Source of the DNA: Pseudoalteromonas spongiae UST010723-006
GTDB lineage: Bacteria; Pseudomonadota; Gammaproteobacteria; Enterobacterales; Alteromonadaceae
Direction of reading: 5' to 3'
Assembly: GCF_000238255.3 (NCBI RefSeq)
Contig: NZ_CP011039.1
Location: 1,599,001-1,663,000 of the forward strand
Length of the DNA: 64,000 bases
The notes beneath the pieces are model-generated. The model saw nothing but the letters and a program-made list of their open reading frames with translations, searched no databases and had not been told where the DNA came from. A program made the translations under genes and the position numbers. How positions within the stretch are numbered: position 1 is the first letter of the stretch; the number at the start of each line of letters is the position of its first letter. Positions 8,673-18,249 of the stretch are shown one piece after another.

Positions 8673-9428
8673 TTACTTGCTTAAAAAAGCATTCACCTTA
8701 GCGAGATCTTCAGGCGTATCAACTCCTGGCTGCGGCGATTCGATTGCCGTTTGTACTTTTATCTTTTTGCCATGATACAACACACGTAGCTGCTCTAATG
8801 ATTCGATTTGCTCAAGCGGTGATACGTCGAGTGTAATATATTCTTTTATAAAACCCGCACGATACGCATAAATACCAATATGGCGTTGATAGAAATCGCC
8901 AATTTCAGAAATTTCATCTTTGCCTAAAAAGCGGTTTCGATCATAAGGAATCGTTGCACGCGAAAAATACAAAGCATTATTGTGATTATCAGCCACAACT
9001 TTTACCGCGTTAGGGTTAAGAGCTTCTTCAATATCATCGATTGCCACGCTTAACGTTGCCATTGGCGCTGAATCAGATGCTAACAAACTTGCTACTTGCG
9101 CGATGTTTTTCGGCGGAATTAACGGTTCATCACCTTGCACATTTACCACAATTGTGTCATCTGGTAAGTTAAGTTTTGTCACTACTTCAGCAAGGCGTTC
9201 TGTACCCGACTCATGATCTTCACGAGTCATTAAAACTTCACCATTAAAGCGTTTAACAGCTGCTTCTATCTCAATATGATCCGTTGCGACAATCACCCGT
9301 TTAGCACCTGATGCCAGCGCTTTTTCATATACGTGCTGTACCATTGGCTTGCCTTGTATATCAGCCAATGGTTTAGCCGGTAAACGGCTCGACGCATAGC
9401 GCGCTGGAATAATGACTACGAATTCCAC
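8673..9428 (-). CDS. kdsB: 3-deoxy-manno-octulosonate cytidylyltransferase
   Basis: The 251-residue enzyme activates Kdo as CMP-Kdo for the LPS inner core. The nucleotidyltransferase N-terminus [15 protein letters not shown], the [11 protein letters not shown] segment and [12 protein letters not shown] are diagnostic. It overlaps the ycaR stop by 13 bp and belongs to the leftward msbA-lpxK-ycaR-kdsB operon. Some marine bacteria use related enzymes for 8-amino-Kdo; no kdnAB genes are in this window, so the standard Kdo enzyme is assumed. Confidence 0.93.
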   Translation of the reverse strand: MEFVVIIPARYASSRLPAKPLADIQGKPMVQHVYEKALASGAKRVIVATDHIEIEAAVKRFNGEVLMTREDHESGTERLAEVVTKLNLPDDTIVVNVQGDEPLIPPKNIAQVASLLASDSAPMATLSVAIDDIEEALNPNAVKVVADNHNNALYFSRATIPYDRNRFLGKDEISEIGDFYQRHIGIYAYRAGFIKEYITLDVSPLEQIESLEQLRVLYHGKKIKVQTAIESPQPGVDTPEDLAKVNAFLSK

Positions 9429-9613
9429 TTTTCAACCTCTTCAAGTGATAATTCGCGTGCTTCTTCTTCAAGCAATACCGGAATATCATCTCTTACTGGG
9501 TAAGCCAGTTTTGCTTGAGTGCTAATAAGCTCTAAATTCTCGCGGTCAAATTTAAGATGACCTTTTGTTACAGGGCAAGCAATGATTTCGAGTAGTTTTG
9601 TGTCAAACGCCAT
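9416..9613 (-). CDS. ycaR: YcaR/Trm112-family small zinc-ribbon-like protein
   Basis: The start chosen is the ATG at 9611-9613 (65 residues, [18 protein letters not shown]), matching YcaR relatives; an upstream in-frame ATG lies within lpxK. The family (Trm112-like) typically has a CPVT/CP-x motif as seen here, but only one cysteine remains, so zinc binding is doubtful. It overlaps lpxK at its start and kdsB at its end. This position between lpxK and kdsB is conserved in gammaproteobacteria; the molecular role in bacteria is not established. Confidence 0.88.
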   Translation of the reverse strand: MAFDTKLLEIIACPVTKGHLKFDRENLELISTQAKLAYPVRDDIPVLLEEEARELSLEEVEKWNS

Positions 9614-10574
9614 GATTATGGATCCCTTTTTCAATTAATAACTGGTCGAGTTTGTCAACCAGTTGTTTAGTCGGTTTAGCGGTAACTTTTAAATAATACC
9701 AATTTGCTTTCGCGAATGACTGGCATTTTACCGCATCTTTTTCAGTCATTAAGATGGCACCGTCTAGTGCGTCAAAGTCACTTTCACTGTATGTGTGATG
9801 ATCTTTAAAAATAGTATGCCCGTGCACCAGAATATTCTGCTCATTTACACTTTGCTCAAAGCGGCTGGGATTACCTATTGCACTCACTAAGTAAACTGGG
9901 CTGTCTAAATTGGAAACTTTTTGTCCATCAATTATGCCATATACACCATCTACCGCTAGCTGGTAACCGTTATCCACTGCTGTGCCATTAGTAATGGTTA
10001 AATCAACATGTTTTAGTCTACTTTTCGCTTCGCGAAGTGGACCGGCTGGCATAACAAAGCCATTACCAAAGCGACGCTTCCCATCAACAATGCAAAGCTC
10101 CATAGCACGCGCCATTTGGTAATGTTGCAATCCGTCATCAGCAATAATCACATCAGGGTTAATGTGCTTCTTTAAATAATCGATACTTAAATTTCGATTT
10201 GGGCACACTACAACAGGTTCACCTGTGCGAACGGCTATCAACTTAGGTTCATCACCACAAACTTCAGGTGATACCTTTTCTGTCACTAATAAAGGTTGGC
10301 TTTGAGTTTGACCACCATAACCACGTGAAATAACCGCAACCGATAAACCTTTTTGCTTCAAATAATCGACAAGAAACAAGGTAAATGGTGTTTTGCCTGT
10401 GCCACCTACCGCAATATTACCCACAACAATGACTTTCGGTTTATCAGTCGCCAATTGTAATTTTCGCTTGCGATTGAAGCGATATAGCGTAATTAGATAA
10501 AACAGCGCACTTAGCGGTAATAAAAGCCAAGTAATACCAAATTTTTGATACCAGCTTTTTTCAATCACATTCAT
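9603..10574 (-). CDS. lpxK: Tetraacyldisaccharide 4'-kinase LpxK
   Basis: The 323-residue inner-membrane-associated kinase phosphorylates the 4' position of the lipid A disaccharide. A single N-terminal hydrophobic helix (about residues 14-31) precedes an unusual Walker A loop [11 protein letters not shown] (52-62). ISRGYGG and [11 protein letters not shown] are the other conserved LpxK motifs. It starts 1 bp from the msbA stop, and E. coli has the same msbA-lpxK-ycaR-kdsB order. Confidence 0.95.
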   Translation of the reverse strand: MNVIEKSWYQKFGITWLLLPLSALFYLITLYRFNRKRKLQLATDKPKVIVVGNIAVGGTGKTPFTLFLVDYLKQKGLSVAVISRGYGGQTQSQPLLVTEKVSPEVCGDEPKLIAVRTGEPVVVCPNRNLSIDYLKKHINPDVIIADDGLQHYQMARAMELCIVDGKRRFGNGFVMPAGPLREAKSRLKHVDLTITNGTAVDNGYQLAVDGVYGIIDGQKVSNLDSPVYLVSAIGNPSRFEQSVNEQNILVHGHTIFKDHHTYSESDFDALDGAILMTEKDAVKCQSFAKANWYYLKVTAKPTKQLVDKLDQLLIEKGIHNHGV

Positions 10575-12307
10575 TAGTCGTTAGCCTGCATTTTTTGCAA
10601 TGCTAAATAGGCGCCTTGCTTTTCAATTAACTCAGCGTGCGAACCCGACTCGATTATTTGCCCTTTATCTAATACATAAATGACATCAGAATTTTCAATC
10701 GTTGATAAGCGGTGCGCAATAACAATTGACGTGCGCCCTTTCATTAAATCGTTTAACGCATGTTGAATTAATTTTTCTGACTCAGTATCGAGTGCTGACG
10801 TAGCTTCATCTAAAATTAAAATTGGCGCGTTTTTAAGCAATGCTCGTGCGATAGCAATGCGTTGACGTTGTCCGCCAGAAAGCATTACGCCATCTTCACC
10901 GACAATAGTTTGTAAACCTCCTGGTAAGTCTTTTACAAATTCCCAAACGTGCGATTGCTCAACAATTTTTTGCAGCTTTTCAGGGGTGATATCACCTTTA
11001 AAGCCGTAAGTGATATTGTTCTCGATAGTATCGTTGAATAACACTACTTGTTGCGACACGATAGCAAATTGTTCGCGTAACCAAGTTAAATCAAAGGTAT
11101 TAACCGATAGCCCGTCGAGTTTGATATCGCCATTAGTGTAGGTATCGTAAAAACGTGGTAACAGGTTAGAGAGTGTTGATTTTCCTGAGCCTGAACGGCC
11201 AACTAAGGCTACCGATTGCCCAGGTTTAATATCCATGGTTAGTTCGTTTAAAATATTGCGCTCGGTATTTGGGTAGGCAAACGACAAGCTCTCGATTGTG
11301 ATATGGCCCTGACATTTTTCCAGCGTTTTTGAGCCGGTGTCTTTTTCATTCTCCAAATCTAAGATATCAAAAATACTTTTTGCCGCAGCAATACCACGCT
11401 GCAATTCTACATTCACATTTGATAGCTGTTTTAACGGGCGTAGCATCATCATCATTGCAGTTAATAAGCTAACGAACGCGCCTGTAGAAATAGGCTCAAC
11501 AAGTTTAAAGCCAATTGCGGCCAACACCATGGCGATGGCAGATGCAGCAATAATTTGAATACTGGCAACGCTCAGCGCTTTCGTCGCATCCATTTTTACG
11601 CGTTGTTGGCGATTACGGTTATTCACATCAGCAAAACGCTGCTGTTCAATCTCTTGACCACCAAATGAATGAATGACTTTATGCCCTTTTACCATTTGTT
11701 CTGACGCACGTGTTACGCCCCCCATGGCATCTTGAATACGTTTTGCAATAACACGAAAGCGTTTAGACACGATTGATACAATGCCTGCAACAATGGGCAC
11801 GACTAAAATAAATAACAATGATAATTGCCAGCTGGCAATCAACATATTGATCACTAAGAAAATAACAAACGCCCCTTCTCGCACTATGGTGATCAAGGCT
11901 TTTGTTATCGCTGTTTGTACTTGTTCTGCATCAAAGGTAATTTTTGAAATTAATTCACCGGTTGAATGCTGATCGTGAAATGACACTGGTAAATGAAGTA
12001 ACTTAGCAAACAATTCTTTGCGAATTGCCATCACCACGTGTGAGCCCACATTGGCTAAGCAGTAACTTGAAACGAAGTTAAACACACCGCGAAATAGCAC
12101 CAATAAAATCACCACAACCGGTGCCCACTTCATCACCTCTTGATTTTTCGCCGTCAAACCTTGCTCAATAAACGGGTCCATTAAATAAACAAATAATCCG
12201 TCCATTGCGGCATAGCCTAACATACCAATAATGGCGAATGTGGCTGCGAGTTTATGCGGTTTGACGTAGGTTAATAAACGCTTGTAGTAATCAGATGAGG
12301 TTGTCAT
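10574..12307 (-). CDS. msbA: Lipid A flippase/exporter MsbA (ABC transporter)
   Basis: The 577-residue half-transporter flips lipid A-core across the inner membrane. Six transmembrane helices occupy roughly residues 15-310. The nucleotide-binding domain shows Walker A GRSGSGKST, signature LSGGQRQRIAIARALL and Walker B ILILDEATSALD. The length and the immediate lpxK neighbour support MsbA over a generic multidrug exporter. It heads the LPS operon; 69 bp separate it from comEC upstream. Confidence 0.95.
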   Translation of the reverse strand: MTTSSDYYKRLLTYVKPHKLAATFAIIGMLGYAAMDGLFVYLMDPFIEQGLTAKNQEVMKWAPVVVILLVLFRGVFNFVSSYCLANVGSHVVMAIRKELFAKLLHLPVSFHDQHSTGELISKITFDAEQVQTAITKALITIVREGAFVIFLVINMLIASWQLSLLFILVVPIVAGIVSIVSKRFRVIAKRIQDAMGGVTRASEQMVKGHKVIHSFGGQEIEQQRFADVNNRNRQQRVKMDATKALSVASIQIIAASAIAMVLAAIGFKLVEPISTGAFVSLLTAMMMMLRPLKQLSNVNVELQRGIAAAKSIFDILDLENEKDTGSKTLEKCQGHITIESLSFAYPNTERNILNELTMDIKPGQSVALVGRSGSGKSTLSNLLPRFYDTYTNGDIKLDGLSVNTFDLTWLREQFAIVSQQVVLFNDTIENNITYGFKGDITPEKLQKIVEQSHVWEFVKDLPGGLQTIVGEDGVMLSGGQRQRIAIARALLKNAPILILDEATSALDTESEKLIQHALNDLMKGRTSIVIAHRLSTIENSDVIYVLDKGQIIESGSHAELIEKQGAYLALQKMQAND

Positions 12308-12376
12308 GGTGCTAACTTGAATTTATTTGCGCCTATTGTATAGCGCTATGATGCAAAACCCAAGAATTTCGCAGTG

Positions 12377-14620
12377 TTAATCAACGAGAAACCAGTAATT
12401 TTGCTGTTTTGCATAACTGAGAGTATATCCGCTTGATGTAACCACTATTTTGACTGCGCCGCGCGAGGTTGCCAGCTGCTTGGTGCCATATTCAGCATAA
12501 CGCGTAACAACCGCTAAACTTGGTAATCGCCAACGATTATATGCATTCACCGAATGAACTACCCAACGTGGTTGCGTTTTATTAATAAAGCCTTCGGTTG
12601 ATGAACTATTACTGCCATGGTGGGGCGAAATAAGCACATCGATATTCTGAATGCTCGGCTCTGATAACAACATATTCTCCCGCTCAGCTTCAATATCACC
12701 TGTTAATAACAGTTTAAATGTGCCACTTGTGATAAGTAGAACACAGGAACTGTTATTATCACTGTGTGCTGTATGAGGTGCTGCAAACGACTTAAACCTT
12801 ACATTTTCTAACCAATTTGCATTTATATTACAGGCTTTTTCAAACCCACTTATCGTCGAAAAATAACCAGCATGTCGTAAATCGGTTAACCCACCACTGT
12901 GATCATTATCATCATGACTTATCACTGTTTTGATTAAGTTCAAACGGTTTATCGCTAAGGTGGGTAACACCAGATGATTAAAATAGCTGAAGTCTTGATA
13001 TCGCGCGCCTAAATCATAGAGCACCGCTTCACCTTTTTTACTTATGATCACCGATAAGCCATGGCCCACATCCAATATACGTATTGTCAGGTTCGGCTCT
13101 TTATTAAGAGCATTGGCGTAATAAAATACTAGAATAGGTAATGTCAGCAACGCGCTGCGATAATAATAAAGCAGCAATAAAACAGCGGCGATTGTTAGCA
13201 TTATTAACTGCCAACTAATTTGAGGCACATAATGCCATGTTATATGTTCACCAATACGCTCGATATACTTGATAAGTAATGTCAATAGCGCATCCAGCCA
13301 ACGATACGGCGTTGAAAAAGAAAACGCATAATCAACTAACACCACGCAAAGCATTAATGGCATTACAAAGAACGAAAACAGCGGAATTGCTATAAGATTT
13401 ACAAAAACACTCAATACACTGGTGCCGTTAAAAAACAACACAGTCAACGGCGCTATCGTAATGCTAATTACCAATTGAATAAATGCGAGTTGATACAGAG
13501 GACGGGTGATGCGCCGCTTATTTGCCAAATCAAGGGCAACCAGAATGCTGGCAACTGCAATAAATGAAAAATAAAACCCCGCACTTAACAACACAAATGG
13601 GTTAACTAATATAACCAGCAATAACGCGCACAATAATGCCCGCTTACTGGTATAACTGCGATTTACTAATAAGCATAAACATACTAATGCAATCATAATA
13701 AATGCACGTATTGCTGAGGTGGCATAATCAGCAGCGTGAAGATAAGTTGCGCACGCCGCTATGGCAATAAAATAAGGTGCAATTCTGAGTATGTTGTGAA
13801 ATGCAAACTTGCTCACAAGTAATAGCGTTAGTTTCCCTAACCAAAATGAAAAGCCAAATACAATTGCCATATGCAGGCCAGAAACTGCAAATAAATGTGC
13901 AATTCCTAAATTTCGAACCGCGCTTTTAATATTTGCAGGCATTGCACTTGTATCACCAAATAATACGCCTCGATATAGCCAACTATAACGAGATAAACTT
14001 CCCAGATTAGTAATGTGCGACGGCGCAGCGCGTGTTAACACAGCAAAATCATCAGTTTTCGAAACGCTGCCTTTGTACTTTAATCCCACATAAAAATTAT
14101 GTAAGCGCCTGTCAAACAATCCCTCATTTAACCTGGGTTTAATTGGTTTGAACTTGGCACGTATTGATATGGTGTCGCCTACTTTGGGGCTATACTGAGT
14201 ATTGATTGCACGAGATATATAAACTTGTACTCGCATTAACGCATAAGGCTTTAAATTCGTATGGGCAATTTTTGTTGTTTTAACAATTAGACGGTCATTA
14301 AATTGATAGTTATCTATTTGTTCTATAACCCCGTGCAGTACTTGTTTTTGTTGTAACTCGTCGTAGCTTAGGTTGCTACTATAAACACAGTGATAATATA
14401 AAATGGGGTAACTAGCACCGACTAGTAGCGTGATTATCGAGTAAAATTTGGCGGTGTTTTTTGTTGTAATAGCGACGATGACTAGTACAACCAGTATAAT
14501 TGTCGAAAAAAAGACTAGCGTATTGAAGAAAAATAGTGACAATATGCAGCCAACAACAAAGCACACTATGCTTTGCCAAAAAGGAAGATGTAAACCGCCA
14601 TGCCAAAAAAGACGATCCAA
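12377..14620 (-). CDS. comEC: ComEC/Rec2-family DNA uptake channel, probable TTG start
   Basis: The 747-residue protein has an N-terminal hydrophobic region, a soluble DUF4131-like domain, a central Competence domain with many transmembrane helices (GIAHLFAVSGLHMAIVFG is the family signature near residue 240) and a C-terminal metallo-beta-lactamase domain with SHDDNDHSGG and DVGHGLS. It is expected to move single-stranded DNA across the inner membrane in natural transformation. The only early start in frame is TTG at 14618-14620, with CAGGTAA upstream. Its 5' end overlaps the divergent DUF2062 gene by 21 bp. Upstream of msbA, as in many gammaproteobacteria. Confidence 0.9.
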   Translation of the reverse strand: MDRLFWHGGLHLPFWQSIVCFVVGCILSLFFFNTLVFFSTIILVVLVIVAITTKNTAKFYSIITLLVGASYPILYYHCVYSSNLSYDELQQKQVLHGVIEQIDNYQFNDRLIVKTTKIAHTNLKPYALMRVQVYISRAINTQYSPKVGDTISIRAKFKPIKPRLNEGLFDRRLHNFYVGLKYKGSVSKTDDFAVLTRAAPSHITNLGSLSRYSWLYRGVLFGDTSAMPANIKSAVRNLGIAHLFAVSGLHMAIVFGFSFWLGKLTLLLVSKFAFHNILRIAPYFIAIAACATYLHAADYATSAIRAFIMIALVCLCLLVNRSYTSKRALLCALLLVILVNPFVLLSAGFYFSFIAVASILVALDLANKRRITRPLYQLAFIQLVISITIAPLTVLFFNGTSVLSVFVNLIAIPLFSFFVMPLMLCVVLVDYAFSFSTPYRWLDALLTLLIKYIERIGEHITWHYVPQISWQLIMLTIAAVLLLLYYYRSALLTLPILVFYYANALNKEPNLTIRILDVGHGLSVIISKKGEAVLYDLGARYQDFSYFNHLVLPTLAINRLNLIKTVISHDDNDHSGGLTDLRHAGYFSTISGFEKACNINANWLENVRFKSFAAPHTAHSDNNSSCVLLITSGTFKLLLTGDIEAERENMLLSEPSIQNIDVLISPHHGSNSSSTEGFINKTQPRWVVHSVNAYNRWRLPSLAVVTRYAEYGTKQLATSRGAVKIVVTSSGYTLSYAKQQNYWFLVD

Positions 14621-15112
14621 AAGCTGTTACCTGATCATAATAAGATTAAGCAAAACAAAACGCTTAGTATTTTTGGCGATATGTTACACGATGCAAATTT
14701 ATGGCATTTAAATCGACGCTCAGCGCGTGGTGCATTTGCAGTTGGGTTATTTTGGGCATTTATTCCAGTTCCTTTTCAAATGCTGCTAAGCGCAGCAATC
14801 GCGATTCCATTTCGCGTAAATCTCCCGCTATCTGTAGCATTGGTTTGGATCACCAACCCTTTAACTATGGCACCGATTTTTTATTTTAACTACCTTGTTG
14901 GCTATTTGGTGTTAGGGCAACAAAAACAAGATTTTACCTTCCAAGCAAGCTGGCAGTGGTTTGTTGACAGCTTATCAAGCATTGGTCCTGCGTTTATGGT
15001 AGGCAGTTTAGTGTGTGCAGCAGCAGCCTCTGCTATTGGTTATTTTGGTATTGATTATTTATGGCGTTATTCAGTACTAAAACAATGGAAAGCACGTAAA
15101 CACAGAGGCTAA
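14600..15112 (+). CDS. DUF2062 family membrane protein
   Basis: The 170-residue protein has a basic N-terminus, then SARGAFAVGLFWAFIPVPFQM, the hallmark of DUF2062, and a second conserved stretch WITNPLTMAPIFYFNYLVG. Two or three hydrophobic segments (about residues 50-75, 85-107, 125-150) indicate an inner-membrane protein. Function is unknown. It is divergent from comEC with overlapping 5' ends and converges on dnaE2. A GGAAG ribosome site lies 13 bp upstream of the ATG, rather far. Confidence 0.85.
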   Translation: MPKKTIQKLLPDHNKIKQNKTLSIFGDMLHDANLWHLNRRSARGAFAVGLFWAFIPVPFQMLLSAAIAIPFRVNLPLSVALVWITNPLTMAPIFYFNYLVGYLVLGQQKQDFTFQASWQWFVDSLSSIGPAFMVGSLVCAAAASAIGYFGIDYLWRYSVLKQWKARKHRG

Positions 15113-15165
15113 CGCCATTTAACTTAGTATAAGAAAAGCATTAACTGCATATTCTCATTTAAGCA

Positions 15166-18100
15166 CTAATGAAACTCCCGAGATTTCGCGGCTAATTTAT
15201 CTAACTTATCAGTTAGGTCGATAAGTTTGCCTGCAATAATATGAATAACATCGCCTTCTCGTTCTAATACTCCTTTAACTTGTAAAATTTTCGCGCCAAG
15301 AAATGCTTTTTTCTGTGCGTGTGATGTGCCCTGCCACACGACCACATTGATATTTCCTGTCGCATCTTCAAGCGTGATAAACGTCACGCCAGCAGCAGTG
15401 CCCGGCGCTTGTTTTCCTGTCACAACGCCAATCACTGTCACTAATGATTTATGTGTTTTTCCTGTTAACTCATTTGCCTTACAAAACGATGGTAATACTC
15501 CCTCAGCTTCTAATAAGTCAATTGGGTGTAAACCAAGGGAAAACCCGGTTGATTGATAATCTTCAACGACATTATCTAATTCACTGGGTGCTTGATGAAA
15601 CTGCACTGCTGGCCTTTGCTCTGTTGCCTGATTAGTGTTAAAGCCGTTAAAGAGTGGTAAATCACTTTCACTGTTCATGATCTGCCAACGTGTTGCAAAG
15701 CGGTTTCCTGCAAGCACAGATAACGCGTTGGCACTAGCAAGTTGCGCTAATAATCGAGCTTTAATGCCCTGTTTTTTAAGCTGCTCAACACTTTCGTAGC
15801 CTGTTTTAGGTCGCTGGTTGATAAGCTGTTCAATATCAGATGCAGTAACACCTTTAATAATACAAAAACCGATTTGTAATACACCTTCTTTAGTAATTGT
15901 ATGTTGATAATGTGAGTGATTAACACATACCGGAGCAATTTCAATATTGTGTCGTTTTGCATCCTGCAGTAACTGCGACACACTATAAAAACCAAGAGGC
16001 ATGCTATTTAGTAAGGACGTATAAAATTCGACAGGATAATAATGTTTAAGCCAAGCCGATACATATGCAAGCACGGCAAATGACGCCGAATGCGATTCAG
16101 GAAAACCATACTCCCCAAAGCCACATATTTGTTGGTAAAGACGTTCTGCAAACTGCATTTGGTAACCTCGAGACAACATGCCATTTATCAGTTTTTGCTT
16201 AAACTTTTGTAATTCCCCTGACTTTTTCCAACTGGCCATCGCACGTCTCAACTGATCGGCTTCACCACCAGTAAAGCCCGCGGCGACCATGGCTATTTTG
16301 ATAACTTGCTCTTGAAAAATAGGCACGCCTAACGTACGTGCCAATACTTCTTTAACCTCATTTGAGGGATATGAAATGGCCTCAATGCCATTACGTCGTT
16401 TCAAAAACGGATGCACCATATCACCTTGAATAGGTCCAGGCCGCACTATGGCTATCTGGATTACTAAGTCGTAATAACTTGCCGGTTTTAGCCTCGGCAA
16501 CATGCTCATTTGCGCTCGCGATTCGATTTGAAATACCCCAACCGTATCGGCTTTTTGGATCATCTGATAAACAGCTGCATCATCGCTTACCCGGGTAATA
16601 TCAGCGATAGACAGCTGCCTTTGATGACGCATTTTAATTTCTTGAAAACATTTACGTATCGCATTGAGCATGCCCAAGGCTAAAATATCGACTTTTAATA
16701 AACCAAGGGTTTCTAAATCATCTTTATCCCATTGGATCACCGTGCGTTCTTTCATCGCGGCATTTTCAACAGCAACCAGTTCATATAACGGGCCTGATGA
16801 AATAACAAAGCCCCCAACATGTTGCGATAAATGCCTTGGAAATCCTAAAATTTGCTCCGTGAGCGATACAAAATGCTGGGCTTTATTTGATTGTGGATCT
16901 AACCCCAGCTGCTGTAACTGCGTTTGCCAGTGCGTTGTTTTATCTCGACGATTGATATTTTTAATAAAGTATTCAAGCTTGCTGCTTTCAATATCCAGTG
17001 CTTTACCAACCTCTCGAATGGCACTTTTAAAACGAAAACTCACCACAGTTGCGGCTAATGCGGTGCGTTCTCTACCATATTTTTGATAAATATATTGGAT
17101 CACTTCCTCACGCCTTTGATGTTCAAAATCGACATCAATATCAGGCGGTTCATTTCGCTCTTTGCTAATAAAACGCTCAAACAATACGGCTATTTGTCGC
17201 GGATCAACTGCGGTAATTTCAAGGCAATAACATACTACTGAGTTAGCAGCAGATCCTCGGCCTTGGTACAAAATGCCATTATTTTTAGCAAACATAACAA
17301 TGTCATGAATAGTTAAAAAATAAAATGGATAATCCAACTCTTCAATTAATGCGAGTTCTTTATCAATGGTCGCCTGTATATCCGCACTGATCCCTTCTGG
17401 AAAACGATGCGCAATGCCCTGTTTCACTAATTGCCTTAAATAAGCTGTTGCACTAACGCCTTTTGGCACTAATTCACTTGGGTACTCATACCTCAATTCA
17501 TCAAGGTTGAAATGGCACCTGTTTGCAATAACCGTCGTTTGCGCTAGAGCATCAGGTGAGAATAAACGTGACAACTTTTGTTTTTCACGTAATGCATATT
17601 CTTCATTGGAAAGTAGTTGCTGCCCTAATTGAGCGACGGTTTTACGTGCTTTAATGGCACTTAATACGTGCTGTAACGGCAACCTATTGGCTTGATGCAT
17701 CAGCACATGACCACATGCCACAGGCGTTATATCATATTGCGCCATCAAGCGTTGGCAGTGCTCCATATACTCTGACTCGTGCGCTAATAAAAAGCGTGTT
17801 AGTCCCAGCCATAAACGATCTTCATGGTGTTTTTTAAGCCAATTAGCCCAATGATGATCGATATTTTCGCCCTTTGGTAACCAAATAAAAAGACAGTGTT
17901 TGATTGACATTAAATCCCACCGAGTCAGCAGGTAATTACCTTTTTCACTGCGTCGCCGTGCATTGGTGATTATTCGACATAACTCTGCATAAGCTTTTCT
18001 TGTTGGACATAACAAAACAACTGTTAAACTATCTTCAAGCGTAAATAAGCTACCAACAATTAACTTAAGTGCCCGTTTGTGGTTTTTAATCTCTCGGTGT

Positions 18101-18249
18101 GCACGTACAACTCCAGCAACAGAGCATTCATCTGTAATCGCAATATGGGAGTAACCAAGGTTATCGGCAGTGGCAACCAGTTCTTCGGGATGTGATGCCC
18201 CATGTAAAAAAGAAAAATTTGATTGGCAAACTAATTCTGCATAATTCAT
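15166..18249 (-). CDS. dnaE2: Error-prone DNA polymerase DnaE2 (ImuC)
   Basis: The 1027-residue protein is a C-family polymerase alpha subunit of the DnaE2/ImuC type used in SOS mutagenesis. An N-terminal PHP-like domain begins with AELVCQSNFSFLHGASHPEEL, typical of DnaE2. The catalytic acidic motif is PPDIDVDFEH (about residue 360), followed by LLKVDILALGML. A C-terminal OB-fold (VTFITLEDATGNINVVVW) is present. It lacks the extra C-terminal length of replicative DnaE1. The start overlaps the imuB stop, so imuA-imuB-dnaE2 is one operon behind a LexA box. Confidence 0.96.
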   Translation of the reverse strand: MNYAELVCQSNFSFLHGASHPEELVATADNLGYSHIAITDECSVAGVVRAHREIKNHKRALKLIVGSLFTLEDSLTVVLLCPTRKAYAELCRIITNARRRSEKGNYLLTRWDLMSIKHCLFIWLPKGENIDHHWANWLKKHHEDRLWLGLTRFLLAHESEYMEHCQRLMAQYDITPVACGHVLMHQANRLPLQHVLSAIKARKTVAQLGQQLLSNEEYALREKQKLSRLFSPDALAQTTVIANRCHFNLDELRYEYPSELVPKGVSATAYLRQLVKQGIAHRFPEGISADIQATIDKELALIEELDYPFYFLTIHDIVMFAKNNGILYQGRGSAANSVVCYCLEITAVDPRQIAVLFERFISKERNEPPDIDVDFEHQRREEVIQYIYQKYGRERTALAATVVSFRFKSAIREVGKALDIESSKLEYFIKNINRRDKTTHWQTQLQQLGLDPQSNKAQHFVSLTEQILGFPRHLSQHVGGFVISSGPLYELVAVENAAMKERTVIQWDKDDLETLGLLKVDILALGMLNAIRKCFQEIKMRHQRQLSIADITRVSDDAAVYQMIQKADTVGVFQIESRAQMSMLPRLKPASYYDLVIQIAIVRPGPIQGDMVHPFLKRRNGIEAISYPSNEVKEVLARTLGVPIFQEQVIKIAMVAAGFTGGEADQLRRAMASWKKSGELQKFKQKLINGMLSRGYQMQFAERLYQQICGFGEYGFPESHSASFAVLAYVSAWLKHYYPVEFYTSLLNSMPLGFYSVSQLLQDAKRHNIEIAPVCVNHSHYQHTITKEGVLQIGFCIIKGVTASDIEQLINQRPKTGYESVEQLKKQGIKARLLAQLASANALSVLAGNRFATRWQIMNSESDLPLFNGFNTNQATEQRPAVQFHQAPSELDNVVEDYQSTGFSLGLHPIDLLEAEGVLPSFCKANELTGKTHKSLVTVIGVVTGKQAPGTAAGVTFITLEDATGNINVVVWQGTSHAQKKAFLGAKILQVKGVLEREGDVIHIIAGKLIDLTDKLDKLAAKSREFH

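Noticed and set aside
16664..17086. 140-codon plus-strand open frame
   Set aside because: It is antisense to the dnaE2 catalytic core and has no family resemblance or ribosome site.
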